This document shows, in pieces, positions 17,895 through 27,233 of a stretch of DNA of 49,168 bases (positions within the stretch are counted from its first letter, which is position 1; every line of letters starts with the position of its first letter). The DNA comes from Lachnospiraceae bacterium (GTDB lineage: Bacteria > Bacillota > Clostridia > Lachnospirales > Lachnospiraceae). The DNA is taken from the NCBI GenBank assembly GCA_024698715.1, contig JAILRA010000044.1:1-49168 (forward strand). Reading direction: 5' to 3'. A program made the translations under genes and the position numbers. The notes beneath the pieces were generated by a model. That model did not search any database, was not told the DNA's origin, and saw only the letters and a list, made by a program, of their open reading frames with translations.

Positions 17895-19100
17895 ATGAAA
17901 AAAATTTTAAGTATCGTTCTTGCTTGTCTCATGGTATTCGGTATGGTTGCATGTACAACAGGTGGTAATACCGGATCAAACTCGAACGGAAAAGTAAAAA
18001 TCGGCTTCATCTTTTTACATGATGAGAACTCAACTTACGATTTAAACTTTATCAATGCTGCCAAGGAAGCTTGTGAGAAGCTTGGCGTTGAATATGTATT
18101 AAAGACCAACATTCCCGAAGGTCAGGAATGTTACGAAGCAGCCTGCGAACTTGCAGATGCAGGATGCAATGTAGTATTCGCCGACAGTTTCGGCCACGAA
18201 GACTACCTTATCGAAGCAGCTAAAGAATATAAGAACGTAGAGTTCTGCCACGCTACAGGTACAAAGGCTCATACGGAAAACCTTCCCAACTATCACAATG
18301 CATTTGCATCGATCTACGAAGGACGTTACCTTGCAGGTATCGCAGCAGGTATGAAACTCAACGAGATGATCGCAAACGGCGAGATCACAGAAGATCAGGC
18401 TAAGATCGGTTACATCGGTGCATATACATATGCAGAAGTTATTTCCGGTTACACATCATTCTTCTTAGGCGCTCGTTCCGAATGTCCTTCAGCTACCATG
18501 GAAGTTACCTTCACAGGTTCATGGTATGATGAGACAGCTGAAAAAGAAGGCGCTATGAAACTCATCAACAACGGCTGCGTACTTATCTCACAGCATGCCG
18601 ATTCAATGGGTGCTCCCACAGCTTGTGAAAATGCTGGCGTTCCCGATGTTTCATACAACGGAAGCACAGAGAGCGTAGCTCCCAACACATTCATCGTTTC
18701 TTCACGTATCAACTGGGTTCCTTATTTTGAACTTATCATCAAGGCAGCTCAGAACGGCGAGAAGATCCCTACAGATTATTCAGGTACGATCCAGACAGGT
18801 TCCGTAGTTCTTACAGAGCTTGGTAAAATTGCTCCCGCAGAAGGAACACAGGCAAGAATGGATGAAGTTAAAGCTGAACTTCTTGCAGGTACACGTAAGG
18901 TATTCGATACAACAACATTTACCGTAAACGGCGAGACAGTTACATCTTACATGGCTGACGTTGATACCGATGCTGAATATCAGGGCGATCATGAAGTGAT
19001 CACAAACAGTGCTTTCAATGAATCTGCTGAAGGATTCAGATCTGCTCCTTACTTCGATTTAAGAATCGATGGTATTACACTTCTTGATGAATCATACTAA
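17895..19100 (+). CDS. BMP-family lipoprotein, nucleoside ABC importer substrate-binding protein
   Basis: 401 aa from ATG 17895, with AGGAGG upstream; the longer frame from 17856 begins inside the promoter region. The lipoprotein signal ends at Cys20 (GMVAC). Residues 35 onward match the basic membrane protein fold (KVKIGFIFLHDENSTYDLNF, FADSFGHEDY, YLAGIAAGMK, KIGYIGAY). Known members (PnrA, NupN/BmpA) bind purine nucleosides. The gene is followed by a terminator hairpin and then the ATPase and permeases, the usual way of making more binding protein than membrane parts. The region starts the operon divergent from xpt. Confidence 0.92.
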   Translation: MKKILSIVLACLMVFGMVACTTGGNTGSNSNGKVKIGFIFLHDENSTYDLNFINAAKEACEKLGVEYVLKTNIPEGQECYEAACELADAGCNVVFADSFGHEDYLIEAAKEYKNVEFCHATGTKAHTENLPNYHNAFASIYEGRYLAGIAAGMKLNEMIANGEITEDQAKIGYIGAYTYAEVISGYTSFFLGARSECPSATMEVTFTGSWYDETAEKEGAMKLINNGCVLISQHADSMGAPTACENAGVPDVSYNGSTESVAPNTFIVSSRINWVPYFELIIKAAQNGEKIPTDYSGTIQTGSVVLTELGKIAPAEGTQARMDEVKAELLAGTRKVFDTTTFTVNGETVTSYMADVDTDAEYQGDHEVITNSAFNESAEGFRSAPYFDLRIDGITLLDESY

Positions 19101-19116
19101 AATGTGATAAACTTTA

Positions 19117-19147
19117 GAAAGGCGGTGTCCTGCCGCCTTTCTTTTTT
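19117..19147 (+). terminator. Intra-operon terminator/attenuator after the binding-protein gene
   Basis: GAAAGGCGG (19117-19125) pairs perfectly with CCGCCTTTC (19133-19141) around a 7-base loop and is followed by six T. It lies between the lipoprotein gene and the ABC ATPase gene and probably lets only part of the transcription through. Confidence 0.85.
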
Positions 19148-19231
19148 ATTTCACTCAGCCGCAAAAAGCGATTAAATGCTTAAAATGCGGCAAAACAAAT
19201 ACGTATTTTTAGACAGAAATGAGGAACCAAG

Positions 19232-20743
19232 GTGTCTGAAACAGCTGTTGAATTAAAAAACATAACGAAAACTTTCGGCCGCGTCAGGGCCAATTACAAT
19301 GTTTCCCTTGAAATCAAAAAAGGTGAGATACTTGCTCTTCTCGGAGAGAACGGAAGCGGAAAGACCACGCTCATGAATATGCTTTCCGGCATATATTTTC
19401 CCGATGAAGGGCAGATTTTTATTGACGGAAAAGAAGTAGTCATTTCGTCCCCTAAGATCGCTTTCGAACTCGGGATAGGCATGGTGCATCAGCATTTCAA
19501 GCTTGTCGATGTTCTTACCGCAACGGAAAACATTATACTCGGCCTCGAAGGCAGACTGAACAAAAAGGAAGCTAAGGAAAAGATAAAAGAGATCTGCGAC
19601 AAATACGGATTCGATATCGATCCCGACCAGAAAATTTACGATATGTCCGTATCACAGAAGCAGACCGTGGAAATAGTCAAAGTACTTTACCGCGGGGCCA
19701 ATATCCTGATACTTGACGAGCCTACAGCTGTTCTTACCCCTCAGGAATCAGAGAAGCTTTTCAACGTTATGCGAAATATGAAGGCCGACGGAAAAGCCCT
19801 GGTCATCATCACTCATAAGATGCACGAAGTTGAAGCTATTTCCGACAGGGTTGCGGTATTAAGAAAAGGCGAATATGTCGGAAGCATGATGACAAAAGAC
19901 ACCAATGCTGCAGAAATGACCAATATGATGGTGGGAAGGACCGTAGCTCTCAATATCAGAAGACCGAAACCGGTCAATCCCAAACCCAGAATAGAGATAT
20001 CGAATCTTTCGGTAAGAAATATAGACGGAATCGAAAAATTAAAGAATGTTTCGTTTACCGCAAACAGCGGTGAGATACTCGGAATTGCGGGTATTTCAGG
20101 CTGCGGACAGAAGGAACTTCTTGAAGCCATTGCAGGTCTTCAGCCCGCCGAGAGCGGAAGCATAAAATATATCAAAGATGACGGAACTACCGAAGAACTT
20201 TTGGGTAACGATCCCAGAAGGATAGAGGAACTCGGAGTAGCACTTTCCTTCGTTCCCGAAGACCGTCTCGGTATGGGACTTGTCGGTAATATGGACCTTT
20301 CCGACAATATGATGCTCCGTTCGTTCAGAAACGGAAAGAGTGTGTTTACCGACAGAAAGACACCTCATGATCTTGCGGAAAATGTCGTGGACGATCTCGA
20401 AGTCGTTACCCCTTCAATAGAAACTCCGGTAAGAAGACTTTCCGGCGGAAACGTTCAGAAGATCCTTGTGGGAAGAGAGATCGCACATGCACCCACGGTT
20501 CTTCTTACAGCTTACGCAGTCAGGGGACTTGATATCAATTCATCATATACGATCTACGACCTTATCAACAAACAGAAGGAAAAGGGCGTAGCGGTCATTT
20601 TTGTCGGTGAGGATCTGGATGTCCTTCTCGAGCTTTCCGACAAGATACTGGTTCTTTGCGGCGGCGAAGTAAGCGGTATAGTTGAAGCGGAAAAGACCGA
20701 CAAAAACGAAGTCGGACTTATGATGACTCAGATCAGCAAGTAA
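19232..20743 (+). CDS. Nucleoside ABC transporter ATPase, two fused nucleotide-binding domains
   Basis: 503 aa from GTG 19232 (GAGGAA 19221-19226 upstream). Domain 1 has Walker A GENGSGKTT, Q-loop MVHQHFK, a modified signature (MSVSQKQ in place of LSGGQ) and Walker B ILILDEPTAVLTPQE. Domain 2 has a degenerate Walker A (GISGCGQKELLEAI), the signature LSGGNVQK, and VLLTAYAVRGLD where relatives usually read PTRGLD. This asymmetric layout is that of NupO/YufO and RbsA-type ATPases. It works with the two permeases that follow. Confidence 0.93.
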   Translation: MSETAVELKNITKTFGRVRANYNVSLEIKKGEILALLGENGSGKTTLMNMLSGIYFPDEGQIFIDGKEVVISSPKIAFELGIGMVHQHFKLVDVLTATENIILGLEGRLNKKEAKEKIKEICDKYGFDIDPDQKIYDMSVSQKQTVEIVKVLYRGANILILDEPTAVLTPQESEKLFNVMRNMKADGKALVIITHKMHEVEAISDRVAVLRKGEYVGSMMTKDTNAAEMTNMMVGRTVALNIRRPKPVNPKPRIEISNLSVRNIDGIEKLKNVSFTANSGEILGIAGISGCGQKELLEAIAGLQPAESGSIKYIKDDGTTEELLGNDPRRIEELGVALSFVPEDRLGMGLVGNMDLSDNMMLRSFRNGKSVFTDRKTPHDLAENVVDDLEVVTPSIETPVRRLSGGNVQKILVGREIAHAPTVLLTAYAVRGLDINSSYTIYDLINKQKEKGVAVIFVGEDLDVLLELSDKILVLCGGEVSGIVEAEKTDKNEVGLMMTQISK

Positions 20744-20798
20744 AATATCTGATCAAAAAAACGGCAAATATATAAAAAATGTTTTTTCGGAGAAAAGC

Positions 20799-21905
20799 AT
20801 GAAAAAAAGTAAATCGGAACCTTTGTTCCATATAACAAAAAGAGATGTAATGCCATGGTATAAAACCTGGGGCATAAGAGCGGCTGCAATAGTAGCGGCC
20901 CTGATCGTATGCGGTATCATTACGACCATAACTACAGGTCTTAATCCTTTCAGTGTATACGCGTCATTCGTTCAGGGTGCGTTCGGATCTGGAAGAAAAG
21001 TCTGGATCACATTCCAGAACATGTCGATCCTTCTTATCATATCGCTTGCGCTTACGCCCGCTTTTAAGATGCGATTCTGGAATATCGGCGGCGAAGGTCA
21101 GGTCCTGGTCGGAGCACTTGCTACCGCGGCATGTATGATACTGCTCGGTGACAAGATACCCAACGTTCTCTTGATACTTGTCATGACGGTGGCAGCTCTT
21201 GGTGCAGGTGCGATATGGGGTCTTATACCCGCTTTGTTCAAAGCAAAATGGAACACCAATGAAACACTTTCAACATTGATGATGAACTATATAGCGACGC
21301 AGATAGTGGCATTTTTTACCGTTGTATGGGAAGTTCCCAAGGGTTCTTTTACGGTCGGCATTATCAACCAGGCCACCAATGCGGGATGGCTGCCGCAGCT
21401 TTTCGGTTCGAAATACCTTTTGCCCATTGTTATAGCGCTTGCTGTAACGGCGGCAATGTATGTTTATCTTAAATACAGCAAGCACGGATATGAGATAGCC
21501 GTTGTCGGCGAAAGTGAAAAGACCGCAAAATACGTAGGCATGAAGACAGGTAAGATAATCATCCGTACAATGATCCTTTCGGGTGCTCTCTGCGGACTTG
21601 CCGGTTTCCTGCTTGTAGGCGGTATCAATCATACCATAACCACCACGATCAACTCGGGACAGGGCTTTACGGCGGTAATGGTTTCGTGGCTTGCGAAATT
21701 CAATCCGATCACAATGATCTTTACGAGTTTCCTGATCATCTTTCTTGAGAGGGGAGCCGGTGAAATATCAACGAATTTCGGCCTTAACCAGTCATTCGCG
21801 GATATACTTACCGGTATAATCTTATTCTTCATAATCGGATGCGAATTCTTTATTTCGTACAGGATCGTATTCAGAAAGAAAAAGGAAACGACTTCAGAAA
21901 AATAA
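20799..21905 (+). CDS. Nucleoside ABC transporter permease (NupP/YufP type)
   Basis: 368 aa with about eight to ten membrane helices. The N-terminal cytoplasmic stretch is followed by AAIVAALIVCGIITTITTGLNPFSVY; the conserved BPD_transp_2 segments FWNIGGEGQVLVGALA and KWNTNETLSTLMMNYIA are present, as is NSGQGFTAVMVSWLAKFNP near the end. It forms half of the channel. CGGAG precedes the start. The next gene begins 17 bases after its stop. Confidence 0.92.
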   Translation: MKKSKSEPLFHITKRDVMPWYKTWGIRAAAIVAALIVCGIITTITTGLNPFSVYASFVQGAFGSGRKVWITFQNMSILLIISLALTPAFKMRFWNIGGEGQVLVGALATAACMILLGDKIPNVLLILVMTVAALGAGAIWGLIPALFKAKWNTNETLSTLMMNYIATQIVAFFTVVWEVPKGSFTVGIINQATNAGWLPQLFGSKYLLPIVIALAVTAAMYVYLKYSKHGYEIAVVGESEKTAKYVGMKTGKIIIRTMILSGALCGLAGFLLVGGINHTITTTINSGQGFTAVMVSWLAKFNPITMIFTSFLIIFLERGAGEISTNFGLNQSFADILTGIILFFIIGCEFFISYRIVFRKKKETTSEK

Positions 21906-21922
21906 ACGGGGAGAAAAATCAG

Positions 21923-22915
21923 ATGTTTGATATAGTAGCTTTTATACCGAGAGCAATTGGACAAAGCGTACCGCTCCTGTTCGGATGTACGGGCGAGATA
22001 CTGACCGAAAAATCGGGCAATCTTAACCTCGGAATACCGGGAGTTATGTATGTCGGCGGCATAAGCGGCGTAATAGGCGCTTTTGTATACGAACAGCAGA
22101 GTGCGGGAAATATGAGCGCATTTCCTGCGATCATGATACCGCTTGCATGTTCCCTTTTGGGTTCTCTTATCATGGGTCTTATATACTGCATACTTACGGT
22201 TACCTTAAGAGCCAATCAGAACGTTACAGGTCTTGCGATGACCACATTCGGTGTGGGTATCGGAAACTTCTTCGGAGGATCGCTCATAAAACTTTCCGGT
22301 GCGGATGTTCCTTCGATCGCGCTTTCAAAGACCAGTGAGTATTTTTCGGCATCGCTTCCTTTTGCCTCAAAACTCGGCTGGTTCGGAAAACTCTTCTTAA
22401 GCTACGGATTCCTTGCTTATACCGCATTCATTGTTGCGATCGCAGCAACAGTGATCATTTATAAAACAAGAGTCGGCCTGCATCTGAGAGCTGTCGGTGA
22501 AAGCCCCAATACGGCCGATGCCGCAGGTATCAATGTTAATGTATACAAATATATGGCCACATGCTTAGGCTGCATGATCGCAGGTCTCGGCGGTTTATAT
22601 TACGTAATGGATTATGCTTCGGGAGTATGGTCAAACGATGCGTTCGGCGACAGAGGATGGCTTGCTATCGCACTTGTTATCTTCTCGATATGGAACCCGT
22701 TGATAGGTATATTCGCATCGATCCTTTTCGGCGGCCTTTATATCGTGTATCTTTATATTCCGACCGGAATGGATTACATGGAATTCAAGGAACTCTACAA
22801 GATGATCCCTTACGTCGTAACTCTTTTCGTTCTCGTACTTACGAGCATGAGAAACAAGCGTGAGAATCAGCCGCCCGCAAGTCTCGGTCTTTCGTTCTTC
22901 AGAGAAGAAAGATAG
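21923..22915 (+). CDS. Nucleoside ABC transporter permease (NupQ/YufQ type)
   Basis: 330 aa from ATG 21923, chosen because GGGGAG lies about 8-13 bases upstream; the frame open from 21839 overlaps the upstream permease. Family segments are LLFGCTGEILTEKSGNLNLG, TVTLRANQNVTGLAM and RGWLAIALVIFSIWNP. It is the second channel subunit. The unit ATPase-permease-permease has the usual order of BMP-type importers. Confidence 0.92.
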   Translation: MFDIVAFIPRAIGQSVPLLFGCTGEILTEKSGNLNLGIPGVMYVGGISGVIGAFVYEQQSAGNMSAFPAIMIPLACSLLGSLIMGLIYCILTVTLRANQNVTGLAMTTFGVGIGNFFGGSLIKLSGADVPSIALSKTSEYFSASLPFASKLGWFGKLFLSYGFLAYTAFIVAIAATVIIYKTRVGLHLRAVGESPNTADAAGINVNVYKYMATCLGCMIAGLGGLYYVMDYASGVWSNDAFGDRGWLAIALVIFSIWNPLIGIFASILFGGLYIVYLYIPTGMDYMEFKELYKMIPYVVTLFVLVLTSMRNKRENQPPASLGLSFFREER

Positions 22916-22950
22916 TTTAAAGATCATTTTCTTTCAAAAAGGAATGATAC

Positions 22951-23436
22951 ATGGAAGAAAAATATTTTCAGAAAGTATTAAGAGGATTTACCGTTGAATT
23001 TGCGGCCGGAGATGCGATACGTTCTTTTGCCGACAAAGGATATACGGTGGAAGAGATCCGGTCAAAACTTGATTTTCCGATACCCAAAGAAACTGTCGGA
23101 AACCTTGTCTGGGCACATTATCTGGATAAGGGGATCATTTCTCTTTCGGAAGTATCCGAAAATTCTGACAGGGAAATAGTCGACTATGAAAAAGTTCAGG
23201 GAGAATACGGCAGGATCGAGTTCAGGCAGGTGAAAAAGACTCTTCACTATTCCGGCGAATACATAGCTTGTGATTTCGGAAAAGAACTGTATAAAGACAG
23301 GAAAGGTTTTATTGAAAAACTAAATAAACTTGATCCCAAAGACAGGGATTATATTCTCGGACTTCCGTGGCCGGTAACTACCGTCTGGCACAAAAAGGAC
23401 GAGAGGATAAAAAGGATAATCGGCATCCTATACTGA
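22951..23436 (+). CDS. Conserved-looking hypothetical protein in the nucleoside operon
   Basis: 161 aa, with AGGAA upstream. It begins with a helical region (FAAGDAIRSFADKGYTVEEIRSKLDFPIPKETV..., perhaps a degenerate HTH). The second half has IACDFGKELYKDRKGFIEKLNKLDPKDRDYILGLPWPVTTVWHKKD. No membrane segment or known catalytic motif was seen. It lies 35 bases after the last permease, so it is probably in the operon. Family not recognised. Confidence 0.7.
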   Translation: MEEKYFQKVLRGFTVEFAAGDAIRSFADKGYTVEEIRSKLDFPIPKETVGNLVWAHYLDKGIISLSEVSENSDREIVDYEKVQGEYGRIEFRQVKKTLHYSGEYIACDFGKELYKDRKGFIEKLNKLDPKDRDYILGLPWPVTTVWHKKDERIKRIIGILY

Positions 23437-23492
23437 AGTAAATATGAGCTTACGGACAATCATAAGAATGTATCAAAAAGGGGAGGATTTTT

Positions 23493-23990
23493 ATGAAGAC
23501 ACTGATCGTTGTAGACATGCAAAACGATTTTATTGATGGAAGTCTCGGCACCAAAGAAGCGGTCTCGATAGTTTCCGATGTAAAAGCGAAGATAGAAGAA
23601 TACAGAAAAAACGGAGATGAGGTTATCTTCACGAGAGATACACATCATGATAATTATCTTGAGACGAACGAGGGCAAATATCTTCCCGTGGTTCACTGCA
23701 TAGAGAATACAAAGGGATGGGAGATAAAGGACGGTCTTTTCTTTGAAGGAGCCGAAATTATCGACAAGCCTTCATTCGGTTATATGGGCTGGATGGATCA
23801 TAAGTTTGAAGAGATTGAGATCATCGGCCTCTGCACGGATATCTGTGTGGTTTCCAATGCTCTCATTTTAAAAGCAATGTTTCCCGAGATAAAGATTTCG
23901 GTAGATCCGAAATGCTGTGCCGGAGTAACTCCCGAAAGCCATTCGGCGGCACTCGAAACAATGAAAATGTGTCAGATAGAGATCATCTGA
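23493..23990 (+). CDS. Nicotinamidase-like (isochorismatase-fold) amidase
   Basis: 165 aa. VDMQNDFIDGSLG near the start gives the catalytic Asp; HCIENTKGWEI and IDKPSFG supply the metal-site region and the Lys; GLCTDICVVSNAL holds the catalytic Cys. This order Asp-Lys-Cys is that of nicotinamidase PncA and related cysteine hydrolases. Nicotinamide to nicotinate is the likely reaction, but the fold also covers other amides. GGGGAGGA precedes the start. Position after the nucleoside importer hints at salvage of NAD-derived nucleosides (inference). Confidence 0.85.
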   Translation: MKTLIVVDMQNDFIDGSLGTKEAVSIVSDVKAKIEEYRKNGDEVIFTRDTHHDNYLETNEGKYLPVVHCIENTKGWEIKDGLFFEGAEIIDKPSFGYMGWMDHKFEEIEIIGLCTDICVVSNALILKAMFPEIKISVDPKCCAGVTPESHSAALETMKMCQIEII

Positions 23991-24108
23991 CGGGATCTTT
24001 CGGCACACTGTGAAATTAAAGAGTCGGAAAATGAGATCCGTTAATCTGAAATGCTGTCATTTGACGGAAAAGGCGAAGAACGGAACCTGAAAACACGGAG
24101 AAACTAAT

Positions 24109-25248
24109 ATGAAGATAAAATGTGAATACTGCGATTCGATGTTCGATGATACTCTGGAAAAATGTCCGAGCTGCGGTGCACCGAATGCAAATGTCAGAAG
24201 AAGCACTCCGGATCAGCCCATAACCATCGAAGAGTTAAAAGAATGGTATGCATCTAAAGGGCTTCCTCCCGAGGAAACAACGAGATTTTTCATCGGAAAG
24301 GATTACCGCGAACCGAAAGCATTCGGAATCTACAAGGATGAAACAAGCGGTAATTACGTGGTATATAAGAACAAGGCCGACGGTTCACGTGCGGTACGAT
24401 ACGAAGGAACCGATGAAGCTTATGCTGTCAATGAACTATTCACCAGATTAAAACAGGAAATACTCGAACAGAAATCCCATAATCTGAAAAAAGAAACGGA
24501 TCCCAATAAAGCGATAAAAGAAGGGTTTAAATCTTTTATTATTCTGGGAATCACCACTATTCTTTGTGTGGTTTTGCCGTTTACTTTCGGTATTGTTTTA
24601 TGCATATTCGAAGATCCTGCGGAAAGCGGATATTATATGTTTAATGAAGATCCGGATCTTTCCGGAAGACTGTTCTATCATTACTCGACATATTATCTTG
24701 CCTGGGCAGAATATGATAAAGAACTTAATGACTGGGTAAAAACGGAAGCGATTCCGAAAGAAAAATACGAAACAAAACTTAAAGCCAAGAAGTATCTTCT
24801 GTCATACGATTATAAACCCGAATACGGGGGATCGGATTTTAAAAACAGTCAGTTATATGATGATTTCAACAACGGTTTCAGAGTAGACACCGGATATTAT
24901 GCATACGATAACGATATCTTTTATCATTTGAAAGAAGGTCAGGATGACGGCTGGTATAAATACGATGACGGCAATGATGACTGGAGTGAAGTAGTATTTT
25001 ACGATGTTCCTTCGGATTTAAGACACCAGTCCGTAGCGCAGGATTTCTGGTATACGCCTGCATGGGACAGCGAAACACAGATTACCGATTTTGAGGATAC
25101 CGAAGAATATCGCGATTATAAGGAAGAACAGGAAAGATTGGAGCGCGAGGCAAGCAGCAGTTATGATGACGATGACGATGATGATTACTCGTGGAGTTCA
25201 AGCGATTCATGGGATTCCGGAAGCAGCGACTGGGGAAGCGACTGGTAA
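24109..25248 (+). CDS. Zinc-ribbon membrane protein with acidic C-terminus
   Basis: 379 aa. An N-terminal zinc ribbon has Cys5, Cys8, Cys19 and Cys22 (KCEYCDS...KCPSCGA). One or two hydrophobic segments follow at about residues 140-165 (FIILGITTILCVVLPFTFGIVLCIF). The distal 200 residues are rich in Tyr, Asp and Trp and end in a run of Asp and Ser (25163-25248), which at the DNA level is a GATGAC-like repeat. Function unknown. CGGAG lies upstream. The zinc ribbon plus membrane helix layout recurs elsewhere in this window. Confidence 0.72.
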   Translation: MKIKCEYCDSMFDDTLEKCPSCGAPNANVRRSTPDQPITIEELKEWYASKGLPPEETTRFFIGKDYREPKAFGIYKDETSGNYVVYKNKADGSRAVRYEGTDEAYAVNELFTRLKQEILEQKSHNLKKETDPNKAIKEGFKSFIILGITTILCVVLPFTFGIVLCIFEDPAESGYYMFNEDPDLSGRLFYHYSTYYLAWAEYDKELNDWVKTEAIPKEKYETKLKAKKYLLSYDYKPEYGGSDFKNSQLYDDFNNGFRVDTGYYAYDNDIFYHLKEGQDDGWYKYDDGNDDWSEVVFYDVPSDLRHQSVAQDFWYTPAWDSETQITDFEDTEEYRDYKEEQERLEREASSSYDDDDDDDYSWSSSDSWDSGSSDWGSDW

Positions 25249-25270
25249 AAAAATAAAATAACAACATACA

Positions 25271-25319
25271 AACAGGGCTGATGCATCAGATTTATACAAC
25301 CTGCGCATAGCCCTGTTTT
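25271..25319. terminator. Terminator hairpin between convergent genes
   Basis: AACAGGGCT (25271-25279) pairs with AGCCCTGTT (25309-25317), followed by T; the loop contains the palindrome GATGCATC. It lies between the stops of the convergent genes 24109-25248 and 25363-27021 and ends at least the plus-strand transcript. Confidence 0.65.
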
Positions 25320-25362
25320 CATGCATAGATACTAATAAGCAATTCTGTTATAAAAGCGGATA

Positions 25363-27021
25363 TTACCAGTCCTGACTTCTTTCCACCAGTTCAGCGAATT
25401 CCATCTTATATTCGTCATTCAGGTTAAGTTTATTAAGGGTTTTTGCGATATGATCGAAACTGCCTGTTCCAACATATAAACTCTTTCTTAAGATCAGTGC
25501 ATATTCGGCAACGGATGCACAGAAAAGGAAGTCTTCGGAAGGTTTTTTGGTGTAGTTTTTGGAACCGATATTGTATTCTACAAGTTTGGATTTATCTTCG
25601 TCCGGCTCTTTGTATCGGATCGAAAGAGTAAGCCATTCGTTGGAATTCAGGGCTTCTTTTGTAAGAGTGCTTTTCTGGTATTTCAACAATTTGGAACTTT
25701 CATTTTCTTCCGTTGCGGGGACGATCTCGTAAAGCACTGTTACGCTGTGCCCCGCACCGACTTCTCCGGCATCCTTTTTGTCGTTTTCAAAATCTTCGTC
25801 ATTGAGGGCTCTGTTTTCATATCCTATCAGACGATACTCGGACACATAACAGGGATTGAATTCCACCTGGAATTTAACATCTTTGGCAACGGTTACCATA
25901 TTTGCGCAGAATTCTTCCACGAGTACTTTTTTGGCTTCAGAAAGCGTATCGATATAAGCGTAGTTGCCGTTTCCGTCATCGGCGAGTGTTTCCATTGTGA
26001 CATCCGAATAATTACCCATACCGAAACCCAGGACCGAAAGGAAAATGCCGCTTTCTGCCTTTTCCCTTATAAGATCCGAAAGATCGCTTTCGTTTGATAT
26101 ACCTATATTGAAATCTCCGTCGGAAGCTATGATGATCCTGTTGTTTCCGTCTTCTATGAAATTCTTTTCTGCAAGCTGGTATGCCATTAATATACCGCCT
26201 TCTCCGTAAGTCCCGCCACCCGCACCAAGATTGTTTATGGCATTGGAAATCTTTTTCTTATTGGCACCGTTTGCGCTGTTAAGAACCGTTTGCACTCCGT
26301 TTGCGTATGTGACTATGGATATCCTGTCTTTCGGACCGAGATTATCGAGCATCAGATTAAATGAATCCTTTAACAGAGGCAGTTTGTTCGGCTGGTCCAT
26401 GGATCCGGAAACATCGATCAACAGTACAATATTTGAATCCGGAGATTCCGAAAAATCCATCGCTTCCGTCTGAAGTCCGAGACGAAGGAGCTCGTGCTTG
26501 TCATTCCAGGGACATTCGGATATTTCAGCATTGACACCAAACGGTTCGTCGCCTTCCGGTCCTTTGTAATCATACGAAAAATAATTGATCATTTCTTCGG
26601 CACGGATCGCACCGCTCGGAATGTTTTCCGGATTGCTTCCGGAAGTGATGAATCTTCTTACATTGGCATATGAGGCGGTATCCACATCTGCGGAAAAAGT
26701 TGAAAGAGGAGAAATGGAAACATCCTTAAATATATTTTCGCCCAAAGCCGCGTATTCCTCGGTATTGAATTCCATATCTGCGTATTTTGGAACAGTATGA
26801 CCTGAATTGTAATAAGTGGGTGCGGAAGCGTACGAAGCCGTAGAAGCGTGTGCCGATGCACTTGAGGCGCAAACGGCACTTGAAGAGACGGCGGTTGCGC
26901 CCATGGTCATTGAATAGTAATGCGGTTTCGGATCGATAGTGATCGCACAGACTGAATAAGCTACAGTCGACAGAGACAGAAAAGATATAAGTGTTTTGGT
27001 TATGACCGATGTTTTTTTCAT
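25363..27021 (-). CDS. Exported YfbK-like von Willebrand factor A protein, copy 2
   Basis: 552 aa. A signal-like N-terminus (KTLISFLSLSTVAYSVCA) lacks a good lipobox, so release or anchoring differs from the paralogue upstream. A Ser/Ala-rich linker (about 35-70) follows. The conserved segment FSADVDTASYANVRRFI and YFSYDYKGPEG precede the vWA domain with the MIDAS motif DVSGSM. A C-terminal DUF3520-like region ends the protein. It is a paralogue of the protein at 27234-28919, with long near-identical blocks (ETLADDGNGNYAYIDTL, AGEVGAGHSVTVLYEIVP). vWA domains bind partners through a metal ion; the partner is unknown. Confidence 0.85.
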   Translation of the reverse strand: MKKTSVITKTLISFLSLSTVAYSVCAITIDPKPHYYSMTMGATAVSSSAVCASSASAHASTASYASAPTYYNSGHTVPKYADMEFNTEEYAALGENIFKDVSISPLSTFSADVDTASYANVRRFITSGSNPENIPSGAIRAEEMINYFSYDYKGPEGDEPFGVNAEISECPWNDKHELLRLGLQTEAMDFSESPDSNIVLLIDVSGSMDQPNKLPLLKDSFNLMLDNLGPKDRISIVTYANGVQTVLNSANGANKKKISNAINNLGAGGGTYGEGGILMAYQLAEKNFIEDGNNRIIIASDGDFNIGISNESDLSDLIREKAESGIFLSVLGFGMGNYSDVTMETLADDGNGNYAYIDTLSEAKKVLVEEFCANMVTVAKDVKFQVEFNPCYVSEYRLIGYENRALNDEDFENDKKDAGEVGAGHSVTVLYEIVPATEENESSKLLKYQKSTLTKEALNSNEWLTLSIRYKEPDEDKSKLVEYNIGSKNYTKKPSEDFLFCASVAEYALILRKSLYVGTGSFDHIAKTLNKLNLNDEYKMEFAELVERSQDW

Positions 27022-27122
27022 AATTTATCATTCCTTTCTTTTGATTCCCGTTAAATCCGTTCTGCTTATAAAACATTTCGAAAAGAAATTTGTTACAGAC
27101 AAAATAAAAAATTTTTAAACAA

Positions 27123-27153
27123 AAAAAGAGATGCCGTTTTGACATCTCTTTTT
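27123..27153 (-). terminator. Terminator between the two vWA paralogues
   Basis: AAAAAGAGATG (27123-27133) and CATCTCTTTTT (27143-27153) form a symmetrical hairpin with a 9-base loop. On the minus strand it follows the stop of the upstream paralogue (27234) and has a T-run; being symmetrical it could act in both directions. The two paralogues are therefore probably separate transcripts. Confidence 0.8.
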
Positions 27154-27233
27154 CAGGCCCGTTCGAGGAGTAGTTTCAGGCCTTTTGAAGGGTGATAAAT
27201 TCACCTGATCTATATATCACTGTCGAAGAAAGG

